Of a DNA stretch of 64,000 nucleotides, positions 53,539 through 63,547 are shown in pieces. The DNA comes from CAVTJL01 sp963735065 (GTDB lineage: Bacteria > Pseudomonadota > Alphaproteobacteria > Geminicoccales > Geminicoccaceae), in NCBI GenBank assembly GCA_963735065.1, contig CAVTJL010000001.1, positions 2,108,001-2,172,000 on the forward strand. Reading direction: 5' to 3'. Under the pieces are notes generated by a model. The model saw only the letters and a list, made by a program, of their open reading frames with translations. It had not been told where the DNA came from and did not search any database. Position 1 is the first letter of the stretch. The number at the start of each line of letters is the position of its first letter. The translations under genes were made by a program, and so were the position numbers.

Positions 53539-55890
53539 TTGACCGACCGATTGCAACGGACCGGTAAGTCGGTCGCGCGCAGGGCCACGAGCGCGCTTCC
53601 GCTGGCACTCGGCGTGGCTCTCCTGGCCGGCTGTGCCGGTGGCAGCAGCGGTGGGGGAAGCTCGGGCGGTGGCGGTGGTACCGGCGGGGGCGGAGGCGGG
53701 ACCGGGGGCGGCGGGGGCGGCACCCAGCCCACCTATCCGACCAGCGCCGAGTACTCGCGAAGCGGCAGCCTGCGGCTGATCACGGCGTCCGCGGCCTATG
53801 CCGCCGGGGCCACGGGCAAGGGCACTACCGTCGCCATCGTCGATTCCGGCATCGACGTCGGCCATCCCGAGTTCGTGGGGCGGATCTCCTCGGCCAGCAC
53901 CGACATCGTCACCGGCACGTCCAGCACGCTCCAGGACCCCAACGGGCACGGGACGCACGTGGCGGGCATCGTCGGCGCCGACGCCAACGGCAGCGGCGTC
54001 GTCGGCGTCGCCTTCGACACCAGGCTCCTGGTCATCCGCAGCGACACGCACAATGGCTGCCCGGGCGACGTCTGCACCTATGACGATGCGGCTGTGGCCA
54101 ACGCCATCAGCTACGCCGCCTCGCACGGCGCCAACGTCGTGAACCTCAGCCTCGGCAAGACCGGCGCCATCAGCGCCGCCTATCAGTCCGCGCTGCAGAG
54201 CGCCACGAGCAGGGACGTCCTGATCGTCGCCGCGGCCGGCAACCGCAACGGGGCAGGGCCGGACCAGCCCGCGAGCCTCGCCGGATCGTCCAGCGTCAAG
54301 GGGCGCCTGATCGCCGTGGGTGCCGTCACCTCGAGCGGCTCCATCGCCAGCTTCTCGGACCGCCCCGCCAACATGACGCAGGCAGAGAGCTATCTCGTGG
54401 CGCCCGGCGTCAACATCACCAGCACCTGGCTCAACGGCGGCTACCAGTCGCTGTCCGGCACCTCGATGGCGACACCCGTCGTGGCGGGTGCCGCGGCCGA
54501 CCTCAAGTCGCTCTTCCCGTCGCTCAACATGGCCCAGGTCGCGGACCTGCTGCTCAGCACGGCCAAGGATCTGGGCGCGCCGGGCACCGATCTCGTCTAT
54601 GGCCGCGGCCTGGTCGATCTGCAGGCGGCCGTCCAGCCCCAGGGCGGGCTGGGCGTCGCCTCCGGCACCAGCGTCGACGGCACGCGCAAGAGCCTCACCA
54701 CCTCGACCCTGAAGCTCGGCCCCGCCTTCGGCGACGCGCTCACCGGCTCGTCCTCGCTCAAGCACGCCATGGCGCTGGACGCCTACGACCGACCCTACCG
54801 GGTCGATCTCTCGCGCCAGGTCTCCACCGCGAGCCGCGATCTCGACATCAGCGGCCTGCTGGCGCCGCAGGGTGCCAGCCACGCGACGGCGCTGCCCGCG
54901 CTCGGCGGCATCGCCGGCCTCCGCGGCGAGCTCGCCTGGCAGGACCCGTCGCCGCAGGGCGCGCCTGCTCTCGGCCTCACGGGCGAGGCGAGCGGGAGCG
55001 GCCGGCAGATCGACAATCCGAGCATGAGCCTCACCGCCGACACGGGCTGGGGCGGCACGGTGACCGGCGGCCTGGGCGTCACTGCGTCGGCCATGACGCC
55101 CACCGCCGCCGACAGCGCCGAGGCGGAGGGCCTGTTCTGGCAGGGCGGCGAGCTGCTGGCGCCGGAGACGGCGCTTCTCGACCGCGGCAACGGCACGGGC
55201 CTGACCCAGCCGATCGGCGGCGGCGTGACCCTGGGCGTCGCGGTCTTCTCCGGCGACATCCCGACCGGCAGCTCGAGCAGCTCCGAGGGCCAGCTGCTCG
55301 CGGCGGCGCTCGGCCGCCAGTTCGGCGCGACGTCGGTGACCATGGGCTGGAGCCATCTCGAGGAGCAGGGCACGGTGCTGGGCAGCACCAGCAGCGGCGC
55401 CTTCGGCCAGGGCCAGGGGGCGGCCACCGACTTCCTCAGCCTCGGCGGCCGCAGCTGGGTCGCGGAGCGTACCGAGCTCGTCGGCCACGCCGTCATGGGG
55501 CTCACGCATGTGAGCGGCGCCTCGGGCAGCGTCGACCAGTGGAGCGGCGTCACCTCGAACGCCTTTGCGGTCGGCGTCGTCCAGCACGACGCGCTCGAGG
55601 AGGGCGACCGTATCGGCCTGATCTTCGGGCAGCCGCTGCGCGTCTCGGGCGGGCAGGCCACGGTGGATGTGCCGGTGTCGCGCGACCTCGCCGGCAACGT
55701 TCAGCGGCAGAGCGAGCAGGTGGGCCTCGAGCCTTCGGGCCGCGAGCTCGACCTGCAGCTCGCCTACATCGTCCCGCTCGGCCTGCAGAGCGAGCTGGGC
55801 TCCTGGGTCATGCTGCGCAGCGAGCCGGGGCACGACAGCTCGGCGTCGCCCGGGCTCGCCATCGGTGCCCGCTACCGGCTGGGGTTTTGA
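53539..55890 (+). CDS. Subtilisin (S8) serine protease lipoprotein with probable beta-barrel tail
   Basis: The 783-residue protein starts at TTG 53539, as no in-frame ATG lies nearby. A lipobox (GVALLAGC, Cys32) is followed by a glycine-serine linker of about 30 residues. The S8 domain has catalytic Asp102 (AIVDSGIDVGHP), His140 (NGHGTHVAG) and Ser309 (LSGTSMATPVVAGAAA). The C-terminal ~400 residues are beta-rich with alternating hydrophobics and end in YRLGF, like autotransporter or other outer-membrane barrels. It is probably a self-displayed surface protease. It converges on the type I secretion genes, 15 bases apart. Confidence 0.88.
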   Translation: MTDRLQRTGKSVARRATSALPLALGVALLAGCAGGSSGGGSSGGGGGTGGGGGGTGGGGGGTQPTYPTSAEYSRSGSLRLITASAAYAAGATGKGTTVAIVDSGIDVGHPEFVGRISSASTDIVTGTSSTLQDPNGHGTHVAGIVGADANGSGVVGVAFDTRLLVIRSDTHNGCPGDVCTYDDAAVANAISYAASHGANVVNLSLGKTGAISAAYQSALQSATSRDVLIVAAAGNRNGAGPDQPASLAGSSSVKGRLIAVGAVTSSGSIASFSDRPANMTQAESYLVAPGVNITSTWLNGGYQSLSGTSMATPVVAGAAADLKSLFPSLNMAQVADLLLSTAKDLGAPGTDLVYGRGLVDLQAAVQPQGGLGVASGTSVDGTRKSLTTSTLKLGPAFGDALTGSSSLKHAMALDAYDRPYRVDLSRQVSTASRDLDISGLLAPQGASHATALPALGGIAGLRGELAWQDPSPQGAPALGLTGEASGSGRQIDNPSMSLTADTGWGGTVTGGLGVTASAMTPTAADSAEAEGLFWQGGELLAPETALLDRGNGTGLTQPIGGGVTLGVAVFSGDIPTGSSSSSEGQLLAAALGRQFGATSVTMGWSHLEEQGTVLGSTSSGAFGQGQGAATDFLSLGGRSWVAERTELVGHAVMGLTHVSGASGSVDQWSGVTSNAFAVGVVQHDALEEGDRIGLIFGQPLRVSGGQATVDVPVSRDLAGNVQRQSEQVGLEPSGRELDLQLAYIVPLGLQSELGSWVMLRSEPGHDSSASPGLAIGARYRLGF

Positions 55891-55905
55891 GCGCCGCCCG
55901 GCGGG

Positions 55906-57267
55906 CTAGCGCTCCTTCAGCGCCTCGTCGCGGGCCTTGAGGATCGGCTTCAGGATGTAGTCGAGCACCGTCTTGTGGCCGGTCAGCACGTCGATCTGCG
56001 CGGTCATGCCCGGGATGATGGCCAAGGGCTTCTTGTCGGTGCCCAGATGGTTGCGGTCGGTGCGCACGCGCACCCGATAGAAGCTCTCGCCCTTGTCGTT
56101 GGTGATGGTATCGGCGCTGATGTCCTCGACCTTGCCGTCGAGGCCGCCATAGATGCTGTAGTCGTAGGCAGTGATCTTGACGGTGGCCTGCTGCCCCGGA
56201 TGGATGAAGGCGATGTCGGCCGGCCGGACGCGCGCCTCGATCAGCAGCGTGTCGTCGAGCGGCACGATCTCCATCAGGTTCTGGCCCGGCTGGATCACGC
56301 CGCCGATCGTGTTGACGTTGATCTGCTTGATGGTGCCCCGGACCGGTGAGCGCACCTCGGTGCGGCGCACCCGGTCCTGGCCGGCGGCCACCGCCTCCTT
56401 GAGGCCGGCGAGCTCGGCGCGGCGGTCGTTCAGGTCCTTCAGGGCGTCTGCCTTGAAGGTGCTGTAGGTGCTGGCGATGCGCTCGTGCGCCTCCTCCAGC
56501 GCCGCCTCGGCGCGCGGCACGTTGAGCTTGGCCTGATCGAGCTGGCCCTGGAGGTCGTTCACCTGACGCTCGAGCTGCAGCATCTCGGTCTTGGGCACGA
56601 TGCGCTGGGCGGCGAGCGGCTTGCTGATCTCGAGCTGCTCGTTGGCGAGCTGCAGGGAGCGCTGTGTGATGTCGATCTTGCTCTGCAGCTCCTTGAGGTC
56701 CTGCTCGCGCTGGGTCGCCTGCTGCTTGAGGATGTCGAGCTGGTCCTGGAGCGCTGCCTGGCGCGAGTTGAAGAGCTGCATCTCGCTGTCGGCCAGCCCC
56801 TTGGCCTCGGTCAGGACCTCGGGCGGGAAGGTCACCGCGGTGTCGTCGACCTCGGCGTTGAGCCGTGCCACCGCGGCCAGGTCGGCCAGATAGCGGGCGC
56901 GCTGCTGCTTGTAGTCGCTCTCGGCACGGATGTTGTCGATCCGCATGAGCGGCTGGCCCTTCTCGACCACCTCGCCCTCGTGGACCAGCATGGCCGCGAC
57001 GATGCCGCCCTCGAGGTTCTGGATGACCTGGACCTGGGTCGAGGGAATGACCTTGCCCTCGCCGCGCGTGACCTCGTCCAGGGTCGCATAGTGGGCCCAG
57101 ACGATGAAGGCGCCGAAGAAGAGGACGACGGCGATCAGGATGACGTGGCCGAGGCCGCGCGGCCTGAGGTTCTCGGCACCGGCGGCGCCGGTGAGGAAGC
57201 CCGCGAGCTCGCGGTCGGTGCCGCGGGCCGCGGCCCAGCTCGAGGAGCGGCGGACCAGGGCGCCCAT
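55906..57267 (-). CDS. Type I secretion periplasmic adaptor, HlyD family
   Basis: The 453-residue membrane fusion protein has one transmembrane helix (VILIAVVLFFGAFIVWAHYA), lipoyl half-motifs (GEGKVIPSTQVQVIQNLEGG and VRSPVRGTIKQINVNTIGGV) and a long coiled coil at roughly residues 110-300. The C-terminal beta-barrel reads VRPADIAFIHPGQQATVKIT. It links the inner-membrane ABC exporter to TolC. Its ATG shares one base with the stop of the ABC gene (TGATG), so they are coupled. Confidence 0.94.
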   Translation of the reverse strand: MGALVRRSSSWAAARGTDRELAGFLTGAAGAENLRPRGLGHVILIAVVLFFGAFIVWAHYATLDEVTRGEGKVIPSTQVQVIQNLEGGIVAAMLVHEGEVVEKGQPLMRIDNIRAESDYKQQRARYLADLAAVARLNAEVDDTAVTFPPEVLTEAKGLADSEMQLFNSRQAALQDQLDILKQQATQREQDLKELQSKIDITQRSLQLANEQLEISKPLAAQRIVPKTEMLQLERQVNDLQGQLDQAKLNVPRAEAALEEAHERIASTYSTFKADALKDLNDRRAELAGLKEAVAAGQDRVRRTEVRSPVRGTIKQINVNTIGGVIQPGQNLMEIVPLDDTLLIEARVRPADIAFIHPGQQATVKITAYDYSIYGGLDGKVEDISADTITNDKGESFYRVRVRTDRNHLGTDKKPLAIIPGMTAQIDVLTGHKTVLDYILKPILKARDEALKER

Positions 57268-59516
57268 CAGGCCTCACCCCTGATCTGGCCGGCGGCCAGC
57301 GCCTTCATGACCTTGTCCTTCGGCCCGTCGGCGACGATCTTGCCGCCGTCCATCACGATGATCCGGTCGACCAGAGCCAGCAGCGAGGCGCGGTGGGTGA
57401 CGAGGATCAGCGTGCGCCCGATCAGCTCGCGGCTGATCCGCTGCATGAAGCGCGCCTCGGCACCATTGTCCATCGAGCTGGTGGGCTCGTCGAGCACCAG
57501 GATCGGCGGATCCAGCAGGAGGGCGCGGGCGACCGCGACCGCCTGGCGCTGGCCGCCCGAGAGCGCCTCGCCGCGCTCGCCGACATTGAGCTCGTAGCCC
57601 ATCGGGTGGCGCGTGACGAAGTCCTCGACCCCGGCCACCGCGGCTGCGCGCAGCACCGCCGCGTCGTCGGCGAAGGGCGCTCCCATCGTGATGTTCTCGC
57701 GCATCGTGCCGTGAAACAGAAAGACGTCCTGCGGCACGCAGCCGATGTTGCGCCTGAGGTCGGCGGGGTCGAGCTGGCGGACGTCGGTGCCGTCGATCAG
57801 AACGGCACCCTTCTCGGGCTCGTACAGGCCAAGGACGAGCTTCTCGACCGTCGTCTTGCCCGAGCCGATGCGGCCGATCAGCCCCACCCGCTCGCCCGGC
57901 GCCACGCGGAAGCTGACATCGGCCAGCGCGGGCAGCTTCTGGCCGGCATAGGTGAAGGTGACGCTCTTGAACTCGATGGCGCCCCTGACGTCGGGCCGAT
58001 GCACGAAGGCCTTGTCGGCCGGCCGCTCGACCGGCAGGCGCATCACCCCGTCCAGCGTCTCGAGCGCCATCTTGGACTGGTGGAAGCGGGTGAGGAGCGA
58101 GGCCACCTGGCCCAGCGGCGCCATCGCCCGTCCCGAGAGGATCGTGCAGGCGACGAGGCCGCCCGTCGTCAGGAGCCCGTCGCCGATCCGATAGACGCCG
58201 ACGATCACGACGGTGACATAGACGAAGTTGGCGGCCGAGCCCGCGAGATTGACGGTAATGGCGGAAAGCAGCCGGCTCTTGTGGGCGGAATCCGCGGCGG
58301 CGGAGACGAAGCCCTCCCAGGCGCGCTGCATGCGGCCCTCGGCACCGATGCTCTTGACCGTCTCGAGGCCGTTGATGGCCTCGACCAGCACGCCGTGCTT
58401 TTGCGCCGCCTCCTTGAAGGTGCGGCGCACGAGGTGGTTGAGCGGCCACTGGAAGAGGACGCCGAGGCCGATCACGATGGGCACGGCGGCCGTCGGCACG
58501 ATCGCGAGCGGGCCGCCGATCAGCCAGACGATCACGATGAAGAGCGCGATGAAGGGCAGATCGACCAGCGTCGTGATCGTGGCGGACGCGAAAAAGTCCC
58601 GCAGGCTCTCGAACTCGCGCAGGTGCGCCGCGAAGGCGCCGGCAGAGCGCGGCCGGGCCGCCATGCGGATGCCCATGACCTGCTCGAAGAGGATGCTGGC
58701 GAGCTTGATGTCGGCGATGCGGCCGGCGCTGTCGACGAAGTAGCCCCTGAGCGACTTCAGGAGGAAGTCGAAGAGGAAGACGATGAGCACGCCCGCCGCC
58801 AGGACCCAGAGCGTCGAGGTCGCGTTGTTCGGGACGACGCGATCGTAGACGTTCATCACGAAGAGCGGGCTCGCGAGCGCGAAGCAGTTGATGACGAAGG
58901 CGGCGATCAGCACCTCGGCGTAGATCGGCCACTGGCGCAGCATGGTCGACCAGAACCAGTGGCCGACGCGCTCGTCCTTGAGCTCGCGCTCGCGCTGCGC
59001 GAAGCCGACCTCGGGCTTGGCGAAGAAGGCGTAGCCTTCGTACTGGCGGGCCAGCTCCTCCTCGTCCATCTCGTGCGTGCCCCGCCCGGTCTCGGGCAGG
59101 ATGACGACGCAGCGCCCGCCCTCCGTGCGGCGCACGAGCACGCAGGCGCGGCGGTCGCGCAGCAGCAGCACGCAGGGCAGGACGAGGTCGTGAGCCTCAC
59201 CCAGCGAGCGGCGCAGCAGCCGGGCGCTGAGCCCGGCGCGACTGGCGGCCCTGGGGAAAAGCTCAGGGGTCAGCACGCCGTCGATCAGGGGCAGGCCCGC
59301 GGTCAGCGCCTGGGCCGAGCAGGGCCGCTCGAGCAGATGGGTGAGGGCGACGAGGCAGCCCAAGAGGGGGTCGTCGACGATGTTGTCGGGCCGGCGTACC
59401 GTCCAGGACGGCAGCGACGTGCCCGCGGCCTGCACGGCACGGCCTTCCGCTGCTGGCGTCGCGCGGCCCTCGACGGCCTCCGTGGGCTCCGCCGTGTCGC
59501 CCTTCGCTTCGGTCAT
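57267..59516 (-). CDS. Type I secretion ABC exporter (LapB/HlyB-like)
   Basis: The 749-residue protein has an N-terminal peptidase-C39-like domain without a catalytic cysteine, a six-helix exporter domain (WSTMLRQWPIYAEVLIAAFV onward) and a C-terminal ATPase. The ATPase shows Walker A GRIGSGKTT near residue 545, signature LSGGQRQAVAVARAL near 652 and Walker B ILVLDEPTSSMD. This layout is that of RTX and large-adhesin exporters, whose degenerate C39 domain binds the substrate. The ATG at 59516 is used instead of a TTG two codons upstream. No RTX substrate gene is in the window. Confidence 0.94.
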   Translation of the reverse strand: MTEAKGDTAEPTEAVEGRATPAAEGRAVQAAGTSLPSWTVRRPDNIVDDPLLGCLVALTHLLERPCSAQALTAGLPLIDGVLTPELFPRAASRAGLSARLLRRSLGEAHDLVLPCVLLLRDRRACVLVRRTEGGRCVVILPETGRGTHEMDEEELARQYEGYAFFAKPEVGFAQRERELKDERVGHWFWSTMLRQWPIYAEVLIAAFVINCFALASPLFVMNVYDRVVPNNATSTLWVLAAGVLIVFLFDFLLKSLRGYFVDSAGRIADIKLASILFEQVMGIRMAARPRSAGAFAAHLREFESLRDFFASATITTLVDLPFIALFIVIVWLIGGPLAIVPTAAVPIVIGLGVLFQWPLNHLVRRTFKEAAQKHGVLVEAINGLETVKSIGAEGRMQRAWEGFVSAAADSAHKSRLLSAITVNLAGSAANFVYVTVVIVGVYRIGDGLLTTGGLVACTILSGRAMAPLGQVASLLTRFHQSKMALETLDGVMRLPVERPADKAFVHRPDVRGAIEFKSVTFTYAGQKLPALADVSFRVAPGERVGLIGRIGSGKTTVEKLVLGLYEPEKGAVLIDGTDVRQLDPADLRRNIGCVPQDVFLFHGTMRENITMGAPFADDAAVLRAAAVAGVEDFVTRHPMGYELNVGERGEALSGGQRQAVAVARALLLDPPILVLDEPTSSMDNGAEARFMQRISRELIGRTLILVTHRASLLALVDRIIVMDGGKIVADGPKDKVMKALAAGQIRGEA

Positions 59517-59829
59517 CCCCAAGCTCCCAATGCGCGCCGTTGGCTAGCGGATGCCCGGCCGGCTGGCGAGTCCCCGGTGTGGTATTCGGACCACAAGCCG
59601 TAGGAGACCTTAACGCCAGCCCATATAAGCGGCCCAAACCGCCCCGCGGCAGGTGCGAATCTATACCCCTTTTTCTCGACATTGCACTGAGTTGCAGGCA
59701 CCCTCCGGGTTGGGGCTGGGTGAAGCGCCGCCAATTGACGACCCCCCACCCAGGCCTTATCACCGGCTGGGTTTCCGTTTGATTTCCAAGGCTTTTTGCC
59801 GACCTTCCAACGAATTGGCAAAATACCGC
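59517..59829. promoter_or_regulatory. Divergent promoter region of the type I secretion genes
   Basis: No gene lies in these 313 bases between the ABC exporter (leftward) and TolC (rightward). An AT-rich pocket before the TolC start (GAATTGGCAAAATA) may hold a -10 element. No repressor site was identified. Confidence 0.5.
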
Positions 59830-61758
59830 ATGTACACCCATGACTTTCGGCACCGCCTCTCCGGTTGGTTGATCGGATCGTTGCTCGCCTCGACCTGTCT
59901 CACGGCGGTGGGCACGCCGGCATTGGCCGGCTCGATTGAGGACAGCGTGCGTGCTGCGCTGACGGCCAACCCGGATGTCGGGGTGGTTCAGGATGATCGG
60001 CGCGCGGTCGATCAGGAGCTCCGCCAGGCAGAGGCAGGCTATTTGCCCTCCCTCGATTTCCGCGGTGCCGTCGGTCCGGAGATCACCAACAACGCCAACA
60101 CCCGCCAGCGTGGGCCAGGCAGCACCAACACGGCCCAGCAGACCCGCTTCGAGAGCGAGCTCAAGCTGAGCCAGATGATCTTCGACGGGTATGCCACGCA
60201 GAGCGAGGTCGAGCGCCAGAAGGCCCGCCAGGACAGCGCGTCCTATCGGGTGGGCGAGGCGTCCGAGTTCGTCGCGGTCGATGCCATCCGGGCCCATCTG
60301 GATGTGCTCCGCACCCAGGAGATCGTGCGGCTGGGCGAGGAGAACCTCAGGACGCATCAGCGCATCCTGAAGCAGGTCGGCGATCTCGAGCGCAACGGTC
60401 GTGGCAGCATCGCCGATGTCCGCCAGACCGATGCGCGCGTCGCCGAGGCCCAGGCCTCGCTCGCGCTGGCCCGCGGCACCTACCAGGACGCCATGGCCAC
60501 CTACCAGCGCGTGGTCGGCGCGCCGCCCGCGAACCTCGGCTCCGAGCCGCCGCCGGTGGGCGCGCTGCCCGACGGCCGGGAGAGCGCTGCCCAGACGGCT
60601 TCCGTCTCCAACCCGACGGTTCTGATCGCCGCGAGCGACGTCGACGCCGCGGCGGCCCAGCTCAAGGGCTCGCGCTCCGGCTTCTATCCGAAGATCGACG
60701 CCGAGCTGTCGGCGATGGGCGACCGCAACATCGACGGTCAGGACGGCAGCGACAGCAGTGCCTCGGCGCTGCTCGTGCTGCGCTACAACCTCTTCCGCGG
60801 CGGCGCCGACATTGCCCGCGAGCGCGAGGCCTTCCATCGCCTGAACGAGTCGCGTGCCAGCCTGATGAAGGCGCGCCTCAAGGCCGAGGAGGATGCCCGC
60901 ACCTCGTGGAACTCCTACGAGACGGCCAAGGCCCGGACCGTGGCGCTGCGCGCCCGCGCCGAGGCGCAGCGGCGCACGCGCGACGCCTACGCCTCGCAGT
61001 TCGACATCGGCCAGCGCTCGCTCCTCGATCTCCTCGATTCGGAGAACGAGCTGTTCCTGGCGCGGGTTGACTACGTCACGGCGCAATATGCCGAGCGCTT
61101 CGCGGTCTATCGCATCCTCGGCGTCGACGGCACGCTGCTCTCGACGCTCGACATCGCGGCGCCGCGCGAGAGCATCGACGTCAACCGCAGCCCCGCTTCC
61201 GTCCAGACGCCTGCCCGCATCGACGAGAAGTCGAAGCAGATCCGGGCGCCCCTGAGCGAGCCGCAGCCCTTGCGCGGCGAATCGGCCGGGGCCCCGCCCG
61301 CCGACCAGACGAGCGCGCCGGCAGCGATCAATGCCACGACCCCGGCCCCGATCCCCAAGGAGCCCGCGGTCATCACCTCGCCCACCGTGCCCTCGGGCAA
61401 CGAGCCCAGGACCCTGACGCCGAAGCAATCCTCCGAGGTGGAGAAGCCTTCGGCCGTCACGGCGCGGGTGGCCGCTCCGCCACCGGCGGCAACCGCTGCT
61501 GCGCCGAGCGGCGGCGTGCCCTCCTATGACAGCTTCGGCAGCTTCTGGAAGGCCATGACCGGTGGCGGGACCCCGGCAGCGACGCCGGCGGCCGACACGA
61601 CCACGGTAGCTCCCGCGGCCAGCGCCGCTGCGCCGGCTGCGGCGAATCCCGCACCCGCGGCCAAGGCCGCCACGGTGCCGGGGACGGCCTCGAGCGGCGG
61701 CGTGCCGAGCTATTCGAGCTTCTCGAGCTTCTGGAAGTCGGTGACGGGGGGCGACTAG
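59830..61758 (+). CDS. TolC-family outer membrane factor with unusual C-terminal tail
   Basis: The 642-residue protein starts at ATG 59830 with a signal peptide (WLIGSLLASTCLTAVGTPALAG); the ribosome site is weak. Residues 35-455 form a normal TolC repeat pair: SIEDSVRAALTANPDVG, LRQAEAGYLPSLDFRG, QMIFDGYATQSEVER and FDIGQRSLLDLLDSENELF. An extra 185-residue tail rich in Pro, Ala and Ser follows, with a 20-residue motif repeated at residues 560-579 and 622-641 (SGGVPSYxSFxSFWKxxTGG). It forms the outer-membrane channel of the divergently encoded type I system. The tail would project into the periplasm and has no assigned role. Confidence 0.92.
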   Translation: MYTHDFRHRLSGWLIGSLLASTCLTAVGTPALAGSIEDSVRAALTANPDVGVVQDDRRAVDQELRQAEAGYLPSLDFRGAVGPEITNNANTRQRGPGSTNTAQQTRFESELKLSQMIFDGYATQSEVERQKARQDSASYRVGEASEFVAVDAIRAHLDVLRTQEIVRLGEENLRTHQRILKQVGDLERNGRGSIADVRQTDARVAEAQASLALARGTYQDAMATYQRVVGAPPANLGSEPPPVGALPDGRESAAQTASVSNPTVLIAASDVDAAAAQLKGSRSGFYPKIDAELSAMGDRNIDGQDGSDSSASALLVLRYNLFRGGADIAREREAFHRLNESRASLMKARLKAEEDARTSWNSYETAKARTVALRARAEAQRRTRDAYASQFDIGQRSLLDLLDSENELFLARVDYVTAQYAERFAVYRILGVDGTLLSTLDIAAPRESIDVNRSPASVQTPARIDEKSKQIRAPLSEPQPLRGESAGAPPADQTSAPAAINATTPAPIPKEPAVITSPTVPSGNEPRTLTPKQSSEVEKPSAVTARVAAPPPAATAAAPSGGVPSYDSFGSFWKAMTGGGTPAATPAADTTTVAPAASAAAPAAANPAPAAKAATVPGTASSGGVPSYSSFSSFWKSVTGGD

Positions 61759-61985
61759 CCTCGGTCGGGCCCCTCTCGGCCCGCACCGGTCGATCCCGGC
61801 CGTTGCGGAGCTGGGCGTCGCCTCGATCCGGGCGCTAAGGGTGCCGCGTTAACCCTTTCTTGGGGATGATCGCGCGAGGATCCGGGCGCGCCTGGAGAAG
61901 CGGGGGAGCAGCCTCTATTCTCCTCGCATCCGGCGGCTGCCCATGAGGGACGCCGCTCCAGATCTCATGCGACTGGGATGAGCCG

Positions 61986-63542
61986 ATGACCGCTGCCCCA
62001 TCGAGCGCCACGACCGGACCGGCGCACCGGCCTGTCGTGCTCTGCGTGCTCGACGGCTGGGGCTATCGGGAAGAGCGCGACTTCAACGCCCCGGCGCTCG
62101 CCCGAACGCCGGTCTTCGACCGTCTCTGGTCCAGCTCGCCCCGCTGCTTTCTCAGGACGGACGGCCGCGAGGTCGGCCTGCCCGACGGCCAGTTCGGCAA
62201 TTCCGAGGTCGGCCACATGAATCTCGGCGCCGGCCGCGTCGTGATGCAGGAGCTGCCGCGCATCGACACCGCCGTCGAGACTGGCGATCTCGGCCGCCTC
62301 GAGGGTTTCCGCCGGCTGGTGGAGGGCGCGCGAGCCGGCAGCGGCCGCGTCCATCTGCTGGGCCTCGTCTCGCCGGGCGGGGTGCACGCGCACCAGACCC
62401 ACATCGTGGGCCTGGCCAAGCTGCTCCGGCAGGCCGGGCTCGAGGTGGTGCTGCACGCCTTCCTCGACGGGCGCGACACGCCGCCGCGCTCGGCCGCGGG
62501 CTATCTCGAGAGCGTCCTGCCGGCGCTGGAAGCGTGCGGCGCCGTCGTCGGCACCGTCACGGGCCGCTACTACGCCATGGATCGCGACAAGCGGTGGGAG
62601 CGGGTCCAGCGCGCCTGGGAGGCCATCGTCCGCGCCGCGGCGCCGCGCGCCGACGACGCCCTGGCCGCCGTCCGTGCGTCCTACGAGGCCGGCACCGGCG
62701 ACGAGTTCGTCGAGCCGCGGGTCATCGGCGCCTATGCCGGCATGGCCGACGGCGACGCCGTGCTCTGCGCCAACTTCCGCGCCGACCGGGTGCGCGAGAT
62801 CATGACGGCGCTGGTCGATCCGGGCTTCGACGGCTTCGATCGCGGCAACCCGCCCAGGCTCGCCATGGCAGCCGGCATGACCAGCTACTCGCGCGAGCTC
62901 GAGGAGCGTCTGGTGACGCTCTTCCCGCCTGAGCCCCTGACGCGGCTGATGGGTGAGGTGGTGGCCGAGGCGGGGCTGACCCAGCTCAGGATGGCCGAGT
63001 CCGAGAAATACCCGCACGTCACGTTCTTCTTCAATGGTGGCGAGGAGCGGCAATATCCGGGCGAGGAGCGCATCCTCGTGCCGTCGCCCAAGGTCGCCAC
63101 CTACGACCTCCAGCCCTCCATGTCGGCCGAGCCGCTGGCCGACCGCCTGGTCGAGGCGGTGGGCAGCCTTCATCCCGACTTCGTTCTGATCAACTTCGCC
63201 AATCCCGACATGGTCGGGCACACGGGCAGCCTCGAGGCGGCGATCGCCGCGGTCGAGACGGTCGACGGCTGCCTCGGCCGCGTGGTCGATGCGGTGCTGG
63301 CCGCGGGCGGCCGGCTCCTGATCACCGCCGACCACGGCAATTGCGAGCTGATGCGCGATCCCGCGACCGGCGGGCCCCACACGGCCCACACGCTCAATCC
63401 CGTGCCCTGCATGCTGGTCGGCGGGCCGCCGGGGGCGAGGCTGCGCGACGGTCGCCTCGCCGACGTGGCACCGACCCTGCTGGCGCTTCTCGGCGTGGCG
63501 CAGCCCGCCGAGATGACGGGCCGGTCCCTCATGGCCGACTGA
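61986..63542 (+). CDS. gpmI: 2,3-bisphosphoglycerate-independent phosphoglycerate mutase
   Basis: The 518-residue metalloenzyme interconverts 3- and 2-phosphoglycerate in glycolysis. It carries the nucleophile Ser73 in GQFGNSEVGHMNLGAGR, metal-binding VLCVLDGWGYRE, HAFLDGRDTPPRSA, CANFRADRVREI, NFANPDMVGHTG and ITADHGNCELM, all in the expected order. Length is normal. The start ATG at 61986 is 227 bases after the TolC gene. The next gene follows the stop by five bases. Confidence 0.97.
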   Translation: MTAAPSSATTGPAHRPVVLCVLDGWGYREERDFNAPALARTPVFDRLWSSSPRCFLRTDGREVGLPDGQFGNSEVGHMNLGAGRVVMQELPRIDTAVETGDLGRLEGFRRLVEGARAGSGRVHLLGLVSPGGVHAHQTHIVGLAKLLRQAGLEVVLHAFLDGRDTPPRSAAGYLESVLPALEACGAVVGTVTGRYYAMDRDKRWERVQRAWEAIVRAAAPRADDALAAVRASYEAGTGDEFVEPRVIGAYAGMADGDAVLCANFRADRVREIMTALVDPGFDGFDRGNPPRLAMAAGMTSYSRELEERLVTLFPPEPLTRLMGEVVAEAGLTQLRMAESEKYPHVTFFFNGGEERQYPGEERILVPSPKVATYDLQPSMSAEPLADRLVEAVGSLHPDFVLINFANPDMVGHTGSLEAAIAAVETVDGCLGRVVDAVLAAGGRLLITADHGNCELMRDPATGGPHTAHTLNPVPCMLVGGPPGARLRDGRLADVAPTLLALLGVAQPAEMTGRSLMAD

Positions 63543-63547
63543 GGCGC

